Positions 8,879-17,811 of a stretch of DNA of 64,000 nucleotides are shown here, in pieces (within the stretch, counting starts at the first letter, position 1; every line of letters begins with the position of its first letter). The stretch lies in the NCBI GenBank assembly GCA_964425745.1, contig CAYRNW010000011.1, forward strand, positions 1 through 64,000. The letters are read 5' to 3'. The position numbers and the translations under genes are program-made. This stretch comes from CALCNS01 sp964425745. Lineage in GTDB: Bacteria; Bacillota; JAAYKD01. The notes beneath the pieces were generated by a model. That model ran no database searches and had not been told where the DNA came from. It saw only the letters and a list, made by a program, of their open reading frames with translations.

Positions 8879-8911
8879 ACAGCAGAGCAAAACGCCCTGC
8901 TGTTTTTTTTG
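8879..8911 (+). terminator. Intrinsic terminator after amino-acid ABC operon
   Basis: Stem CAGCAGAGC with GCCCTGCTG around AAAAC, followed by eight T. Confidence 0.85.
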
Positions 8912-9024
8912 CAAAAGATTCGTAAAATTCTTCTTATGCGAAAGGTTATTTTCAGACTTTCAAGAATTCTTACATCAAGATCTGAACTGATGATTGCATT
9001 GGACCAATGAAAGGAAGGGCAGAC

Positions 9025-10278
9025 ATGAAACTAACCAAAGAAGAACGTTCATGGGTGTTATACGATTGTGGAAATTCTGCGTACTCCATGGCAGTGACCA
9101 CGGCATTGTTGCCTATTATTTTTGGTATGTTCGAAAATGTGGGCAGTAGCATGGATTTAGGCTACTTCAACTCACTAGCCAGTATTCTTATTGCGATTCT
9201 GAGCCCGGTGTTAGGAACCATTGCCGATTACAAAGACTTTAAGAAGCGATTCTTTACGTTCTTTGCTTCGCTCGGTATCCTAGCAACTGCTGCCTTGGCT
9301 TTTATTGCCCCTTCCAGTGGTCAATGGCAACTTCTGGTCCTGTTCTATGTATTATCGGCTCTTGGTTTTGCCGGTGCCAATATCTTTTATGATTCCTTCT
9401 TGGTGGACGTCACCGACGATGAACGCATGGACAAAGTTTCCACAAGCGGCTTTGCCTTTGGCTACATCTCCAGTGTAATTCCCTTTGGCCTAAGTCTTGC
9501 ATTGATCTTTGTGCTCGGCATGGATAAAGCCATTGGCTACCAAATCGGGTTTATCGTAACTGCTCTCTGGTGGGGGCTGCTGACCATTCCAATCATCAAA
9601 GATGTAAAGCAACGTCATTATATTGAACCGGAACCACAACCCATACAAAACAGTTTCAAACGCTTGGCAGAAACCTTTCGCAACATCCGCCAACACAGAA
9701 ACGTTTTTGTCTTCTTATTAGCCTACTTTTTCTACATCGATGGCGTGGATACGATTATCAAAATGGTGGTTCCTTATGCCACCTCGGTCTTGGGTGCGGA
9801 TTCCCTAGACACCTTTACGTTGCTGGGGATTCTTCTGGTGATTCAAATCATCGCTTTCCCATGTGCGATTATATACGGCAACTTAGCCAAGAAGTACTCA
9901 GCACGACTAATGATCATTGTGGGCATCTTCACCTATATTGTTTCTTGTATTGCAGCTTACTTCATCTCCTCGGTGTGGCATATTTTCATCTTGGGAGCTA
10001 TGATTGGTTCCGCACAGGGTGGTATTCAAGCGCTCAGTCGTTCTTATTATGCAAAGTTAGTGCCGAAGGAACAATCCAATGAGTTCTTTGGTTTTTACAA
10101 TATCTTTGGTAAATTTGCTGCCATTATCGGACCCGGAGTCATGGCTTTGACCTCCACCTTAACCGGCAATCCAAAATTGAGTATCTTAGCCATCATCCCA
10201 CTCTTTATTATTGGTTTCGCAATTTTCTTGACCTTACCCAAAGTAGAAACCAGAGCTACGGAAGTTGCAGGATCTTAA
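9025..10278 (+). CDS. MFS transporter, UMF1 (Atg22-like) family
   Basis: A 417-aa permease with about twelve hydrophobic helices. The N-terminal signature WVLYDCGNSAYSMAVTTALLPIIFG is diagnostic of the UMF1/Atg22-like group. The loop DYKDFKKRFF after TM2 is the MFS inter-helix motif. ATG 9025 follows AAAGGAAGGG and is preferred over 9007. Atg22 of yeast exports amino acids from the vacuole; bacterial members are uncharacterised. Only three bases separate it from the following phosphodiesterase, so a shared role (export or import of something the hydrolase acts on) is possible. Confidence 0.85.
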   Translation: MKLTKEERSWVLYDCGNSAYSMAVTTALLPIIFGMFENVGSSMDLGYFNSLASILIAILSPVLGTIADYKDFKKRFFTFFASLGILATAALAFIAPSSGQWQLLVLFYVLSALGFAGANIFYDSFLVDVTDDERMDKVSTSGFAFGYISSVIPFGLSLALIFVLGMDKAIGYQIGFIVTALWWGLLTIPIIKDVKQRHYIEPEPQPIQNSFKRLAETFRNIRQHRNVFVFLLAYFFYIDGVDTIIKMVVPYATSVLGADSLDTFTLLGILLVIQIIAFPCAIIYGNLAKKYSARLMIIVGIFTYIVSCIAAYFISSVWHIFILGAMIGSAQGGIQALSRSYYAKLVPKEQSNEFFGFYNIFGKFAAIIGPGVMALTSTLTGNPKLSILAIIPLFIIGFAIFLTLPKVETRATEVAGS

Positions 10279-10281
10279 GAG

Positions 10282-11547
10282 ATGAGTGCGAAGCATGTGA
10301 TTGTGGTATCCTACGATGCCTTTGCCGCCGAAGACTGGTCTTTGGCGGCTTCTCTTCCCAATATGGCTCGTTTATTGGAAAAAGGAGCCTATTCGGACCA
10401 ACTGCAAAGTGTGGATCCGAGTTTGACCTATGTTGCTCATACTACCATGGTTACCGGAGTTTCACCCCACCGGCATGGTATACTGCACAACAATCCCTTC
10501 CAGCCGTTTGTCGCTGAATCCGAGCAAGCTTGGCATTGGTTTCACAATCAAATTCAAGTACCGACGCTTTATGATCTTGTACAAGAACAGGGTGGGACGA
10601 CGGCAGCGATCCTATGGCCGGTCACTGCAGGGGCTAAAATCAAGTATCATTTACCGGAAGTTCGTGCCATTGGCAAAGAGAATCAAATTTTAAAAGTTCT
10701 TCGATATGGCAGTCCTTTCTACTGCCTCGATATGGAACGCCGCTTTGGTTCTTTGCGAAAGGGGATTGAGCAACCCAATCTAGATAACTTTATAGCCGCT
10801 GTTGCCGCTCACACACTTCGGACCAAGCAACCAAACTTGATGTTGATTCATTTTATTGAATTGGATGAGATGAAACACCACCATGGTACCCAGTCTGTGC
10901 AAGCAAAACGGGCCATTGTTAATATGGATGAACATTTGGGACAGCTCATCAAAGCTGCGGAAGAAGCGGGAATCTTGGATGAAACGGTTTTTGTAGTAAT
11001 CGGAGATCATAGCCAGCTGGATTACCATACCAAAATCTATTTGAATCGTCATTTGCGTGAAATGGGAATCATTCTCGAGACAGCAACAGAAAAGACCTGG
11101 AAAGCTTGGTTTCAGAGCACTGGAGGTGGGGCTTATTTGCACTTTGCTCCCGGAGCAGAGGAGACCAAATCTATCCTATTGAAATGGTTGGAGGAGGTTT
11201 CTTTGGAATCGGATTTCGGTATTGAGCGCTTCTTTGAACTCTCAGGGTTGATTTTTGTTGAAGCTAAATCCGGATACTGTTTTGATGATGATTGGCAGGA
11301 GCCAAACGATCTTGTTCCCACTCGCGAAAGCACCACCGGTGCGACCCACGGTTATTCGAAGGAACGAGAGAACTACAGCTCGAATCTACTAGTATCGGGT
11401 CCGGGTATTCGAAATCATTCTAATCTTGGTCCGGTTCGCATGGTCGACATCGCCCCCACCTTGGCTGCTCTCTTTGAGCTACCCTTCTCATCGGAGGGGA
11501 CGGTTCTCCGCCACGCTTTTTTGCCAAGTTATTACCAAAATCACTAA
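10282..11547 (+). CDS. Alkaline-phosphatase-superfamily phosphodiesterase (NPP type)
   Basis: A 421-aa cytosolic enzyme with no signal peptide. Features of the type I phosphodiesterase/nucleotide pyrophosphatase family: VIVVSYDAF with the first metal Asp; TYVAHTTMVTGVSPHRHGI with the Thr nucleophile; HFIELDEMKHHHG, a second metal site; VVIGDHSQ, a third; and GATHGY near the C-terminus. Predicted two-metal hydrolysis of a phosphodiester or phosphonate. The substrate is unknown. The start sits three bases after the UMF1 transporter stop, which suggests coupled translation. Confidence 0.82.
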   Translation: MSAKHVIVVSYDAFAAEDWSLAASLPNMARLLEKGAYSDQLQSVDPSLTYVAHTTMVTGVSPHRHGILHNNPFQPFVAESEQAWHWFHNQIQVPTLYDLVQEQGGTTAAILWPVTAGAKIKYHLPEVRAIGKENQILKVLRYGSPFYCLDMERRFGSLRKGIEQPNLDNFIAAVAAHTLRTKQPNLMLIHFIELDEMKHHHGTQSVQAKRAIVNMDEHLGQLIKAAEEAGILDETVFVVIGDHSQLDYHTKIYLNRHLREMGIILETATEKTWKAWFQSTGGGAYLHFAPGAEETKSILLKWLEEVSLESDFGIERFFELSGLIFVEAKSGYCFDDDWQEPNDLVPTRESTTGATHGYSKERENYSSNLLVSGPGIRNHSNLGPVRMVDIAPTLAALFELPFSSEGTVLRHAFLPSYYQNH

Positions 11548-11563
11548 TTTAGGAGGAACTCAG

Positions 11564-12058
11564 ATGAACTTCATCTCTCAAGTCACCCAAGCCATGATGC
11601 AACACGAACATGGCAACGCGCACCGCATCAATCATTTCTTGCGCGTGAATGCATATGGAAAAATCATCGCTAACCTCGAACAAGTGGATGAAAAAACCAT
11701 GCTGATTCTTGATACGGTTACGTTAATGCATGACATTGGCATTAAGATTAGCCTACAAAAATACAACAGTGGGGCATGGAATTATCAGCAACTGGAAGGT
11801 CCTACGGAAGCACGAGCGATTTTACAGAAGCTGGAATGTCCGGATGAATTGCGTGAACGAGTGGAATGGCTGATTGCTCATCATCACGAAACAGAGAATG
11901 TTCAAGAGATTGATTATCAAATTTTGTTGGAAGCCGATTATTTGGTCAATGCGATTGATCGCAAAACTCCAGCAGAAGAAGTTCTTAAAGGGGCTGAAAA
12001 GTTCTTCAAAACTGCGGCGGGTTGGAGTATTTTGAAACATCTTTTGGGTGTGGATTAA
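11564..12058 (+). CDS. HD-domain phosphohydrolase
   Basis: A 164-aa protein whose ATG at 11564 follows AGGAGGAACTCAG. The longer frame to 11426 lies inside the previous gene and is rejected. Metal ligands of an HD domain are visible: HRINHFLRV, LMHDIGI, AHHHE and LEADYLVNAID. Family members hydrolyse phosphate esters or nucleotides. It shares a transcription unit with the phosphodiesterase (17-base gap) and ends before a clear terminator. No substrate can be inferred. Confidence 0.82.
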   Translation: MNFISQVTQAMMQHEHGNAHRINHFLRVNAYGKIIANLEQVDEKTMLILDTVTLMHDIGIKISLQKYNSGAWNYQQLEGPTEARAILQKLECPDELRERVEWLIAHHHETENVQEIDYQILLEADYLVNAIDRKTPAEEVLKGAEKFFKTAAGWSILKHLLGVD

Positions 12059-12109
12059 CTTCTTTCATACGATCGCTAAGATTCTTAATTTTCTCTGAAA
12101 ATCGAAAGC

Positions 12110-12141
12110 AGAGGTGCCTAAAAATCACCTCTCTTTTTTTA
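12110..12141 (+). terminator. Intrinsic terminator
   Basis: Stem AGAGGTG with CACCTCT around a nine-base loop, followed by CTTTTTTT. Confidence 0.8.
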
Positions 12142-12174
12142 TGAAAAAAAGTAGTTTTTTGGTATAAACTTCTA

Positions 12175-12203
12175 TTGACAACATCTTGTGGGCGGAATAT
12201 AAT
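12175..12203 (+). promoter_or_regulatory. Consensus sigma-A promoter of nrdGD
   Basis: TTGACA at 12175-12180, a 17-base spacer and TATAAT at 12198-12203: a perfect consensus for both hexamers. Confidence 0.92.
12176..12191. promoter_or_regulatory. NrdR box 1
   Basis: TGACAACATCTTGTGG fits the 16-base NrdR operator pattern ACACWATATATWGTGT in its central inverted half-sites. It overlaps the -35 hexamer. It is 33 bases upstream of box 2, about three helical turns, as in known tandem NrdR operators. Confidence 0.6.
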
Positions 12204-12208
12204 AGTAA

Positions 12209-12224
12209 ACACAATATGTAGTGG
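12209..12224. promoter_or_regulatory. NrdR box 2
   Basis: ACACAATATGTAGTGG matches the NrdR operator ACACWATATATWGTGT at nearly every position. It lies just downstream of the -10, over the transcription start. Known NrdR proteins repress ribonucleotide reductase genes when dATP is high. Confidence 0.72.
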
Positions 12225-12240
12225 TTAGGAGGGGTGAGCA

Positions 12241-12954
12241 TTGCAAGTCGCTGGTATGATCAAGTTAAGTTTGCAAGATTACCCCGGCAAACTGGCCTGT
12301 GTTCTCTTTACTCCGGGTTGTCAATTTCGCTGCCCCTTTTGTCACAATTCCGAGTTAGCATTAGCAGACGCAAGGCAAGGAAATGTTAGTAACGAAGAGA
12401 TATTCCAATTTTTACAAAAACGAGAAGGCCTCTTAGAAGCAGTTGTAATCAGTGGAGGAGAGCCAACCCTACAGCCAGAGCTTGAGTCGTTTCTGACCCA
12501 ACTACGTTCCTTCAAGTATAAAATTAAACTAGATACCAATGGCTATAATCCAGACGAATTAGAGAAACTACTGAAGCTGAATCTTTTAGACTATGTTGCT
12601 ATGGACCTTAAAAATTCGCCTGAGAACTATGCTGAAACCTGTGGGGTACTCAAAATCAACCCCGAGAGGATTCGAGCAAGCATTCGAATTATAAAAAGCA
12701 GCGGCGTGGAACACGAATTTCGCACAACCGTCGTTCGTGAATTCCACCAGCACAAAGATTTAATAGATCTCAACCAATGGGAGATTGGCGATTCACCTCT
12801 AATTCTCCAAACGTTTCGTGACGGCCCCACGGTCATGAAGCCCGGCCTTCATCCCTACAGCGATGAAGAGATGCTGAACCTCGCAGCGGAGGCAAAAAAG
12901 ACGATTCCCGGTCTCCGCCTCAGACAAGAAACTTCCGAAAAACAAGAAAACTAA
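12241..12954 (+). CDS. nrdG: Anaerobic ribonucleotide reductase activating enzyme
   Basis: A 237-aa radical-SAM enzyme that installs the glycyl radical on NrdD. The iron-sulfur motif is CQFRCPFCHN (CxxxCxxC), followed by VISGGEPTLQPELE and a short barrel. TTG 12241 is the start, eight bases after AGGAGGGG. It lies 47 bases upstream of nrdD and under the same NrdR-box promoter. The order nrdG-nrdD is the reverse of the common one. It belongs to the NrdG2 type, often annotated as a YjjW/PFL-like activase, but the neighbour settles its role. Confidence 0.93.
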   Translation: MQVAGMIKLSLQDYPGKLACVLFTPGCQFRCPFCHNSELALADARQGNVSNEEIFQFLQKREGLLEAVVISGGEPTLQPELESFLTQLRSFKYKIKLDTNGYNPDELEKLLKLNLLDYVAMDLKNSPENYAETCGVLKINPERIRASIRIIKSSGVEHEFRTTVVREFHQHKDLIDLNQWEIGDSPLILQTFRDGPTVMKPGLHPYSDEEMLNLAAEAKKTIPGLRLRQETSEKQEN

Positions 12955-13001
12955 AGTCTTCACAGACTTCAAATACAATCAAGAAAAAGGACGGATGAAC
13001 C

Positions 13002-15407
13002 ATGTATCGCGTTATGAAACGAGACGGCCAGATCGTCGATTTTAACCTCGAGAAAATTTCAAATGCAATGATTAAAGCCTTTGAGGCCAAAGAAACACCG
13101 TTCGACCGCAATGTTGTTGACTTTATGGCCTTGAAAGTCACAGCAGACTTTGCACCCAAAATCAAAGATGGGTTTATTAGTGTTGAAGACATTCAAGACA
13201 GTGTTGAACGCGTCTTGATTCAAGCAGGCTATGCCGATGTTGCCAGAGCCTATATCTTGTACCGCAGGCAACACGAAAGCTTACGTCAAGTCAAAACTAC
13301 CTTACTGGACTACAAAAAAATAGTGGACAGCTACGTAAAAGTAAGCGATTGGCGCGTCAAAGAAAACTCCACCGTCACTTACTCTGTAGGCGGACTAATT
13401 TTAAGCAACTCCGGAGCCATTACAGCAAACTACTGGCTCAGCGAAATTTATGATCCCGAGATCGCCGAAGCACATCGCAATTGCGACCTACACCTCCATG
13501 ATTTATCCATGTTGACCGGCTATTGCGCCGGCTGGTCGTTGCGTCAACTCATCCAAGAGGGGTTAGGCGGTATTTCCGGTAAGATCACCTCTTCGCCGGC
13601 CAAACATTTGGCTACCCTATGTAACCAAATGGTCAACTTCCTCGGCATCATGCAAAACGAATGGGCGGGGGCGCAAGCCTTTTCCTCATTTGACACCTAT
13701 TTAGCACCCTTTGTCAAAGCCGACAATCTGACCTACGATCAAGTAGAGAAAAGCTTGGAATCGTTTATCTTTGGCGTTAATACCCCCAGCCGTTGGGGCA
13801 CCCAAGCACCCTTCTCGAACATTACCTTAGACTGGGTCGTTCCCCCGGATTTGGCAATCCAACCGGCTATCGTCGGTGGCAAAGAGATGAACTTCACCTA
13901 CGGCGACTGCCAACCGGAAATGGACATCATCAACAAAGCCTTTATTAAAATCATGTTGGGTGGCGATGCCGACGGCCGCGGATTCCAGTATCCCATTCCC
14001 ACCTACTCCATCACCAAGGATTTTGATTGGAGCGACACTGAAAACAATCGTCTGCTCTTTGAAATGACCGCCAAATATGGCACACCCTATTTTTCCAACT
14101 ATATCAATAGCGATATGGAACCCAACGATGTGCGCTCCATGTGCTGCCGTTTGCGACTCGATCTGCGTGAACTGCGCAAAAAAGCCGGTGGATTCTTCGG
14201 TAGTGGTGAGAGTACCGGATCCATTGGGGTCGTTACCATCAACATGCCCCGTATCGCTTACCTGGCTTCCAATCGCCAAGATTTCTACAACCGCTTGAAC
14301 AGACAGATGGACATTTCCGCCCGCTCCTTAGACACCAAGCGTAAAGTCATCACCCAGCTGCTCGATGCCGGGTTGTATCCATATACCAGACATTACCTTG
14401 GCACTCTTGATAACCATTTTTCTACCATTGGTATTATTGGTATGAACGAAGTCGGCTTGAATGCGAATTGGCTGGGGAATAACCTTACCGACCCCAAGAC
14501 TCAAGAGTTTGCAAAAGAGGTTTTGAATCACATGCGTGACCGCTTAAGCATGTATCAAGAACAATATGGCTGTTTGTTCAACTTAGAAGCAACACCGGCT
14601 GAATCTACAACCTATCGTTTGGCTAAACATGACGTGGAAAAATTCCCCCGCATCAAGACCGCGAACGATAAAGGCACACCGTATTACACCAACAGCTCTC
14701 ATTTGCCGGTAAGTTTTAGTGATGACATCTTCTCGGCTCTCGATATCCAAGATGGACTTCAAACACTCTACACATCGGGCACCGTTTTCCATGCATTCTT
14801 AGGTGAAAAACTCCCCGATTGGAAGAGTACGGCAACTTTGGTGCGCAAAATCGCCGAGAATTACAGCTTACCGTATTACACCATGTCACCTACCTATTCC
14901 ATCTGTCCGGAGCATGGCTACATTGACGGCGAGCACTTCCAATGTCCGCAATGTGGCAGCAATGCAGAAGTCTACAGCCGCATTACGGGGTATTACCGTC
15001 CGGTTCAAAACTGGAACGAGGGCAAAGCCCAAGAATTCAAAGACCGTATTGAGTATGATCAAGAAAAAGCTCAACGTGAAATTGAACATGTGATGCATCG
15101 CAACAATTCTGTGCAAGTAGCAGAGATCAAAGCGACAACGGTGCAAATTCATGAAATGGAACCCATGGAAGGAATCTTCCTCTTTGTCACGCCTACCTGC
15201 CCCAACTGCAAAACTGCAAAACGCATGCTAGACGAAGCAGGAATTGTATATCAAGTCATCGATGCATATGAGAAACCGGAAATGGCCGAGAACTTCCATG
15301 TTCAAACGGCACCCTCATTGGTCATCAAAGACAAAGAACACAGCACTGGGCAAACCTTTGCCAATGTTCATGAAATCCGCAATTTCTGTCAGAAGCAAAA
15401 TAGCTAG
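13002..15407 (+). CDS. nrdD: Anaerobic ribonucleoside-triphosphate reductase with C-terminal glutaredoxin-like domain
   Basis: An 801-aa class III ribonucleotide reductase. Residues ~1-90 are an ATP-cone allosteric domain (KRDGQIVDFNLEKISNAM). The catalytic body follows, with the active-site Cys in MCCRLRLDL. The zinc site is CPEHGY with CPQCG, and the glycyl-radical loop is SRITGYYRPVQNW. After about residue 715 an extra ~80 residues form a thioredoxin-fold domain with CPNCKTAKRMLDEAGI and TAPSLVI, like NrdH/glutaredoxin. Most NrdD proteins stop near 710 residues and use formate or a separate thiol protein. Here the likely electron donor is fused in cis. Confidence 0.95.
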   Translation: MYRVMKRDGQIVDFNLEKISNAMIKAFEAKETPFDRNVVDFMALKVTADFAPKIKDGFISVEDIQDSVERVLIQAGYADVARAYILYRRQHESLRQVKTTLLDYKKIVDSYVKVSDWRVKENSTVTYSVGGLILSNSGAITANYWLSEIYDPEIAEAHRNCDLHLHDLSMLTGYCAGWSLRQLIQEGLGGISGKITSSPAKHLATLCNQMVNFLGIMQNEWAGAQAFSSFDTYLAPFVKADNLTYDQVEKSLESFIFGVNTPSRWGTQAPFSNITLDWVVPPDLAIQPAIVGGKEMNFTYGDCQPEMDIINKAFIKIMLGGDADGRGFQYPIPTYSITKDFDWSDTENNRLLFEMTAKYGTPYFSNYINSDMEPNDVRSMCCRLRLDLRELRKKAGGFFGSGESTGSIGVVTINMPRIAYLASNRQDFYNRLNRQMDISARSLDTKRKVITQLLDAGLYPYTRHYLGTLDNHFSTIGIIGMNEVGLNANWLGNNLTDPKTQEFAKEVLNHMRDRLSMYQEQYGCLFNLEATPAESTTYRLAKHDVEKFPRIKTANDKGTPYYTNSSHLPVSFSDDIFSALDIQDGLQTLYTSGTVFHAFLGEKLPDWKSTATLVRKIAENYSLPYYTMSPTYSICPEHGYIDGEHFQCPQCGSNAEVYSRITGYYRPVQNWNEGKAQEFKDRIEYDQEKAQREIEHVMHRNNSVQVAEIKATTVQIHEMEPMEGIFLFVTPTCPNCKTAKRMLDEAGIVYQVIDAYEKPEMAENFHVQTAPSLVIKDKEHSTGQTFANVHEIRNFCQKQNS

Positions 15408-15480
15408 TCACATCCACCGCCGGTTCGAAAGGTTTTTTAGCCTACTCGGATCGGCGGATTCTCTATAGGGGGCAGATACC

Positions 15481-16131
15481 ATGGCAAAAGATAAGCCAGG
15501 AGTGTTATTCAACCGCATCTCGTTTTTCTATGGTCTTTTCTACGAGCGACAGAAAAGGCATTTTTTACGTGTCCTTCAACGCGTAGGCCCTCAAACAGCA
15601 CTTCATCACTATACAACCGTATTGGATGTTGGCTGTGGCACCGGAGCACTTTGTGCGGCCTTAGATCAAAGAGGATTTATGGTGACCGGTATCGATCCGG
15701 CAGAAAAAATGCTGGCAGTGGGTCGCAGCAAAAAAGAAAATGCGAAAGTTCGCTTTATGGTTGGAGATGCCACACAAAAACTACCATTTTCTGATCAGGC
15801 TTTCGACTTCTCAATCGCTTCCTATGTGGCGCATGGCATGCCTTCGGAACAGCGCAAACGTATGTACAGAGAAATGAGCCGTATTACCCAGCATAAGGTG
15901 ATCATCTATGATTACAATCGCAATCGCTCCTTCTGGACCAATGTTATTGAATGGATTGAAGGGGGAGACTATTTTCACTTTATTAAACATGCTCAAAACG
16001 AATTGGAGGATTGCAAGACTCAGTTAGAGCATTGTTTTGCACACGTCGAGGTAATTGAGGTTGATACCCGCGCTGCTTGGTATGTTTGTACGCCGTCACA
16101 AAAAGGAAAAACCGATTCTGCGTTGAAATAA
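15481..16131 (+). CDS. Class I SAM-dependent methyltransferase
   Basis: A 216-aa methyltransferase. The SAM-binding motif I is VLDVGCGTGALCAAL, then GIDPAEKML (post I) and FMVGDATQKLPFSDQAFDFSIAS (motif II region). The start region FNRISFFYGLFYERQKRHF recalls ubiquinone/menaquinone-type methyltransferases (UbiE/phospholipid methyltransferase-like). Its ATG follows GGGGGCAGATACC. It starts 73 bases after nrdD and may be part of the same transcript. The substrate is unknown. Confidence 0.8.
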   Translation: MAKDKPGVLFNRISFFYGLFYERQKRHFLRVLQRVGPQTALHHYTTVLDVGCGTGALCAALDQRGFMVTGIDPAEKMLAVGRSKKENAKVRFMVGDATQKLPFSDQAFDFSIASYVAHGMPSEQRKRMYREMSRITQHKVIIYDYNRNRSFWTNVIEWIEGGDYFHFIKHAQNELEDCKTQLEHCFAHVEVIEVDTRAAWYVCTPSQKGKTDSALK

Positions 16132-16165
16132 GCTTTATATCAATTAAAGGGCGGCGTATCAATTC

Positions 16166-16852
16166 ATGAAGAAAATGCAAATCAAAATACTCAAACGAGG
16201 ACCCTACTTGGTCACCGGAGGTGTACCACTAACCGAAGAAATCATCGTTCCCCATGGCAACAGCTATGAGTATAAACCGGGCAGAACCTTTCCACAAACC
16301 GAAACCTATACCTTATGCAGGTGCGGAAAATCCAAGAATTTCCCCTTTTGCGACGGCAGCCATGTTCACGAGGAATTCAATCACGAAGAAGTCGCTTCCA
16401 AAGAAAGCTTTTCTACACGGGCTGAACTGATCATCGGTAAAAAAATCGACCTTCTCGACGACCATCGCTGTTCCTTGGCACGTTTTTGCCACCGTCAGCA
16501 AGGAGAGGTTTGGGATCTGGTCGAGTGCTCAGAAAACGAAGACGATGTTCGGGAAGCCATCCTCGGTTCAGACTTGTGTCCATCGGGACGTTTGGTTGCC
16601 AGAGAAAAAGATGGCACCGAGCACGAGCCGGTCTTAGAACCGGGAATTGTTATTCTCCAGGACCCCGAGAAAGGTGTCAGCGGCCCCCTCTATGTTCGCG
16701 GAGAGATTCCTTTAGTATCAGCAGACGGAACCCCTTATGAGATCCGTAATCGTATCACCCTATGTCGTTGTGGTCAATCTTCAGATATGCCGTTCTGTGA
16801 CGCAAGTCATATCAAATCAAACTTCAAGGATGGACACGAAAAAGGAGAATAA
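16166..16852 (+). CDS. Double CDGSH iron-sulfur protein with central ferredoxin-like segment
   Basis: A 228-aa protein with two CDGSH-type [2Fe-2S] motifs. The first is TLCRCGKSKNFPFCDGSH near residues 50-67. The second is TLCRCGQSSDMPFCDASH near 197-214, where Gly is replaced by Ala in the core. Between them lies a segment with RCSLARFCHR and GSDLCPSGRLVARE, as in the divergent mono-cluster domain often fused to CDGSH repeats. Such proteins are thought to act in iron-sulfur or redox homeostasis. The neighbouring anaerobic reductase fits a redox role, but nothing specific can be claimed. Confidence 0.88.
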   Translation: MKKMQIKILKRGPYLVTGGVPLTEEIIVPHGNSYEYKPGRTFPQTETYTLCRCGKSKNFPFCDGSHVHEEFNHEEVASKESFSTRAELIIGKKIDLLDDHRCSLARFCHRQQGEVWDLVECSENEDDVREAILGSDLCPSGRLVAREKDGTEHEPVLEPGIVILQDPEKGVSGPLYVRGEIPLVSADGTPYEIRNRITLCRCGQSSDMPFCDASHIKSNFKDGHEKGE

Positions 16853-16870
16853 ACGGAAGGAGCAATTCTA

Positions 16871-17557
16871 ATGAAACTGTTCATTTCATCTTATTCAACC
16901 AAAACCGCAGTTGAAATTTTATTGCATAACAATGGTTATAAAGAGTATTCTTTGAGTGAAACACCCCTTGGGTTGCAGCTACAATTACCGGATCACGCTT
17001 ACAGCCCAGCCGAACTCCAGGCTGCCAAACGTCATTTTTCCTTTTACGACCTCTTCCTTTGGAGTGAGAAAGGCATCGAGAATGTGGTTCTTTGGGAGAA
17101 ACCTGAGTGTGTAGGATCTATGATCGAAGAGTTTGCAACATTTTTTGAATCACTCACCTTCGACCTCCTGACGACGATTGAAGCCAGGGGTTTTATTATG
17201 GGTGGGATGTTTGTCGGTCCCTTGCAAAAACCCTTGATTACAATACGCAAGCATAAGAAAATTTTCGAAGCGTTACCCGGGTATAAGCAAACCTATACCA
17301 ACTGGCAAGGGGAGAAAGAGAACCTTTATTTATTCGAGAGCAACTTTGGACCCGCGAAAGCAATCTTCATGGATGATATTCTCGAAACCGGAGCTTCTCT
17401 TCAGGGGGCAGTCGATTTATTGGCACAAGAACAAATCTCGGTAATTGGTGCTTTTTATTTAGTGGATGCCTCCAAGAGTGAAGTCCGGGACCAGTTTGAT
17501 TTTCCCATCCATTCCTTATTACGATTTGATGGACTTAAAGAGAACCAACCAGTATAG
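16871..17557 (+). CDS. Phosphoribosyltransferase-domain protein (Apt-like)
   Basis: A 228-aa protein. The C-terminal ~160 residues match the type I PRTase fold. The TTIEARGFIMGGMF segment is very like the adenine PRTase motif IEARGF, and the PRPP loop is AIFMDDILETGASLQGAVDLL. The N-terminal ~65 residues (LFISSYSTKTAVEILLHNNGYKEY) are not part of Apt and look like a small separate domain. AAGGAG precedes the ATG. Predicted to transfer phosphoribosyl to a purine-like base or to act as a sensor. The true substrate is unknown. Confidence 0.75.
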   Translation: MKLFISSYSTKTAVEILLHNNGYKEYSLSETPLGLQLQLPDHAYSPAELQAAKRHFSFYDLFLWSEKGIENVVLWEKPECVGSMIEEFATFFESLTFDLLTTIEARGFIMGGMFVGPLQKPLITIRKHKKIFEALPGYKQTYTNWQGEKENLYLFESNFGPAKAIFMDDILETGASLQGAVDLLAQEQISVIGAFYLVDASKSEVRDQFDFPIHSLLRFDGLKENQPV

Positions 17558-17563
17558 AAGAAA

Positions 17564-17677
17564 ATGGGATGGTTACAACGCACCATGATTAAAACCATAG
17601 CCAAGGTTGAAGAGGAGCAAGAAGCCATTCAGTGGCAGGTGCTCGATCAACTCGCCGATCTCTTAAAGACAGAATAA
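17564..17677 (+). CDS. Possible 37-aa small protein
   Basis: An open frame of 37 codons seven bases after the PRTase gene, ending ten bases before a terminator. The predicted peptide starts MGWLQRTMIKTIAKVEEEQE and is a charged amphipathic helix throughout. The upstream AGAAGAAA is a weak ribosome site. The position inside the transcript and the helix-like composition favour a real product, but no homologue is recognised. Confidence 0.4.
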   Translation: MGWLQRTMIKTIAKVEEEQEAIQWQVLDQLADLLKTE

Positions 17678-17686
17678 AAATTGAGG

Positions 17687-17734
17687 TAGCCCGATGACTT
17701 TTACTTAGAAAGTTAATCGGGCTCTCTTTTTTGT
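17687..17734 (+). terminator. Intrinsic terminator
   Basis: Stem AGCCCGAT-GACTTT with AAAGTT-ATCGGGCT, followed by CTCTTTTTT. Confidence 0.85.
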
Positions 17735-17754
17735 TAAATGCTTGTAAATCAACA

Positions 17755-17768
17755 GGAAAGCGCTAACG
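17755..17768. promoter_or_regulatory. cre-like palindrome upstream of chrA
   Basis: GGAAAGCGCTAACG fits the CcpA/LacI-family operator TGWAARCGYTWNCW at 12 of 14 positions. It is 44 bases before the transporter start. No lacI-type gene is nearby. Confidence 0.35.
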
Positions 17769-17811
17769 ACGCGCGAAATATAGAAACAACGAACAAAAAG
17801 GAGGAATTTGC

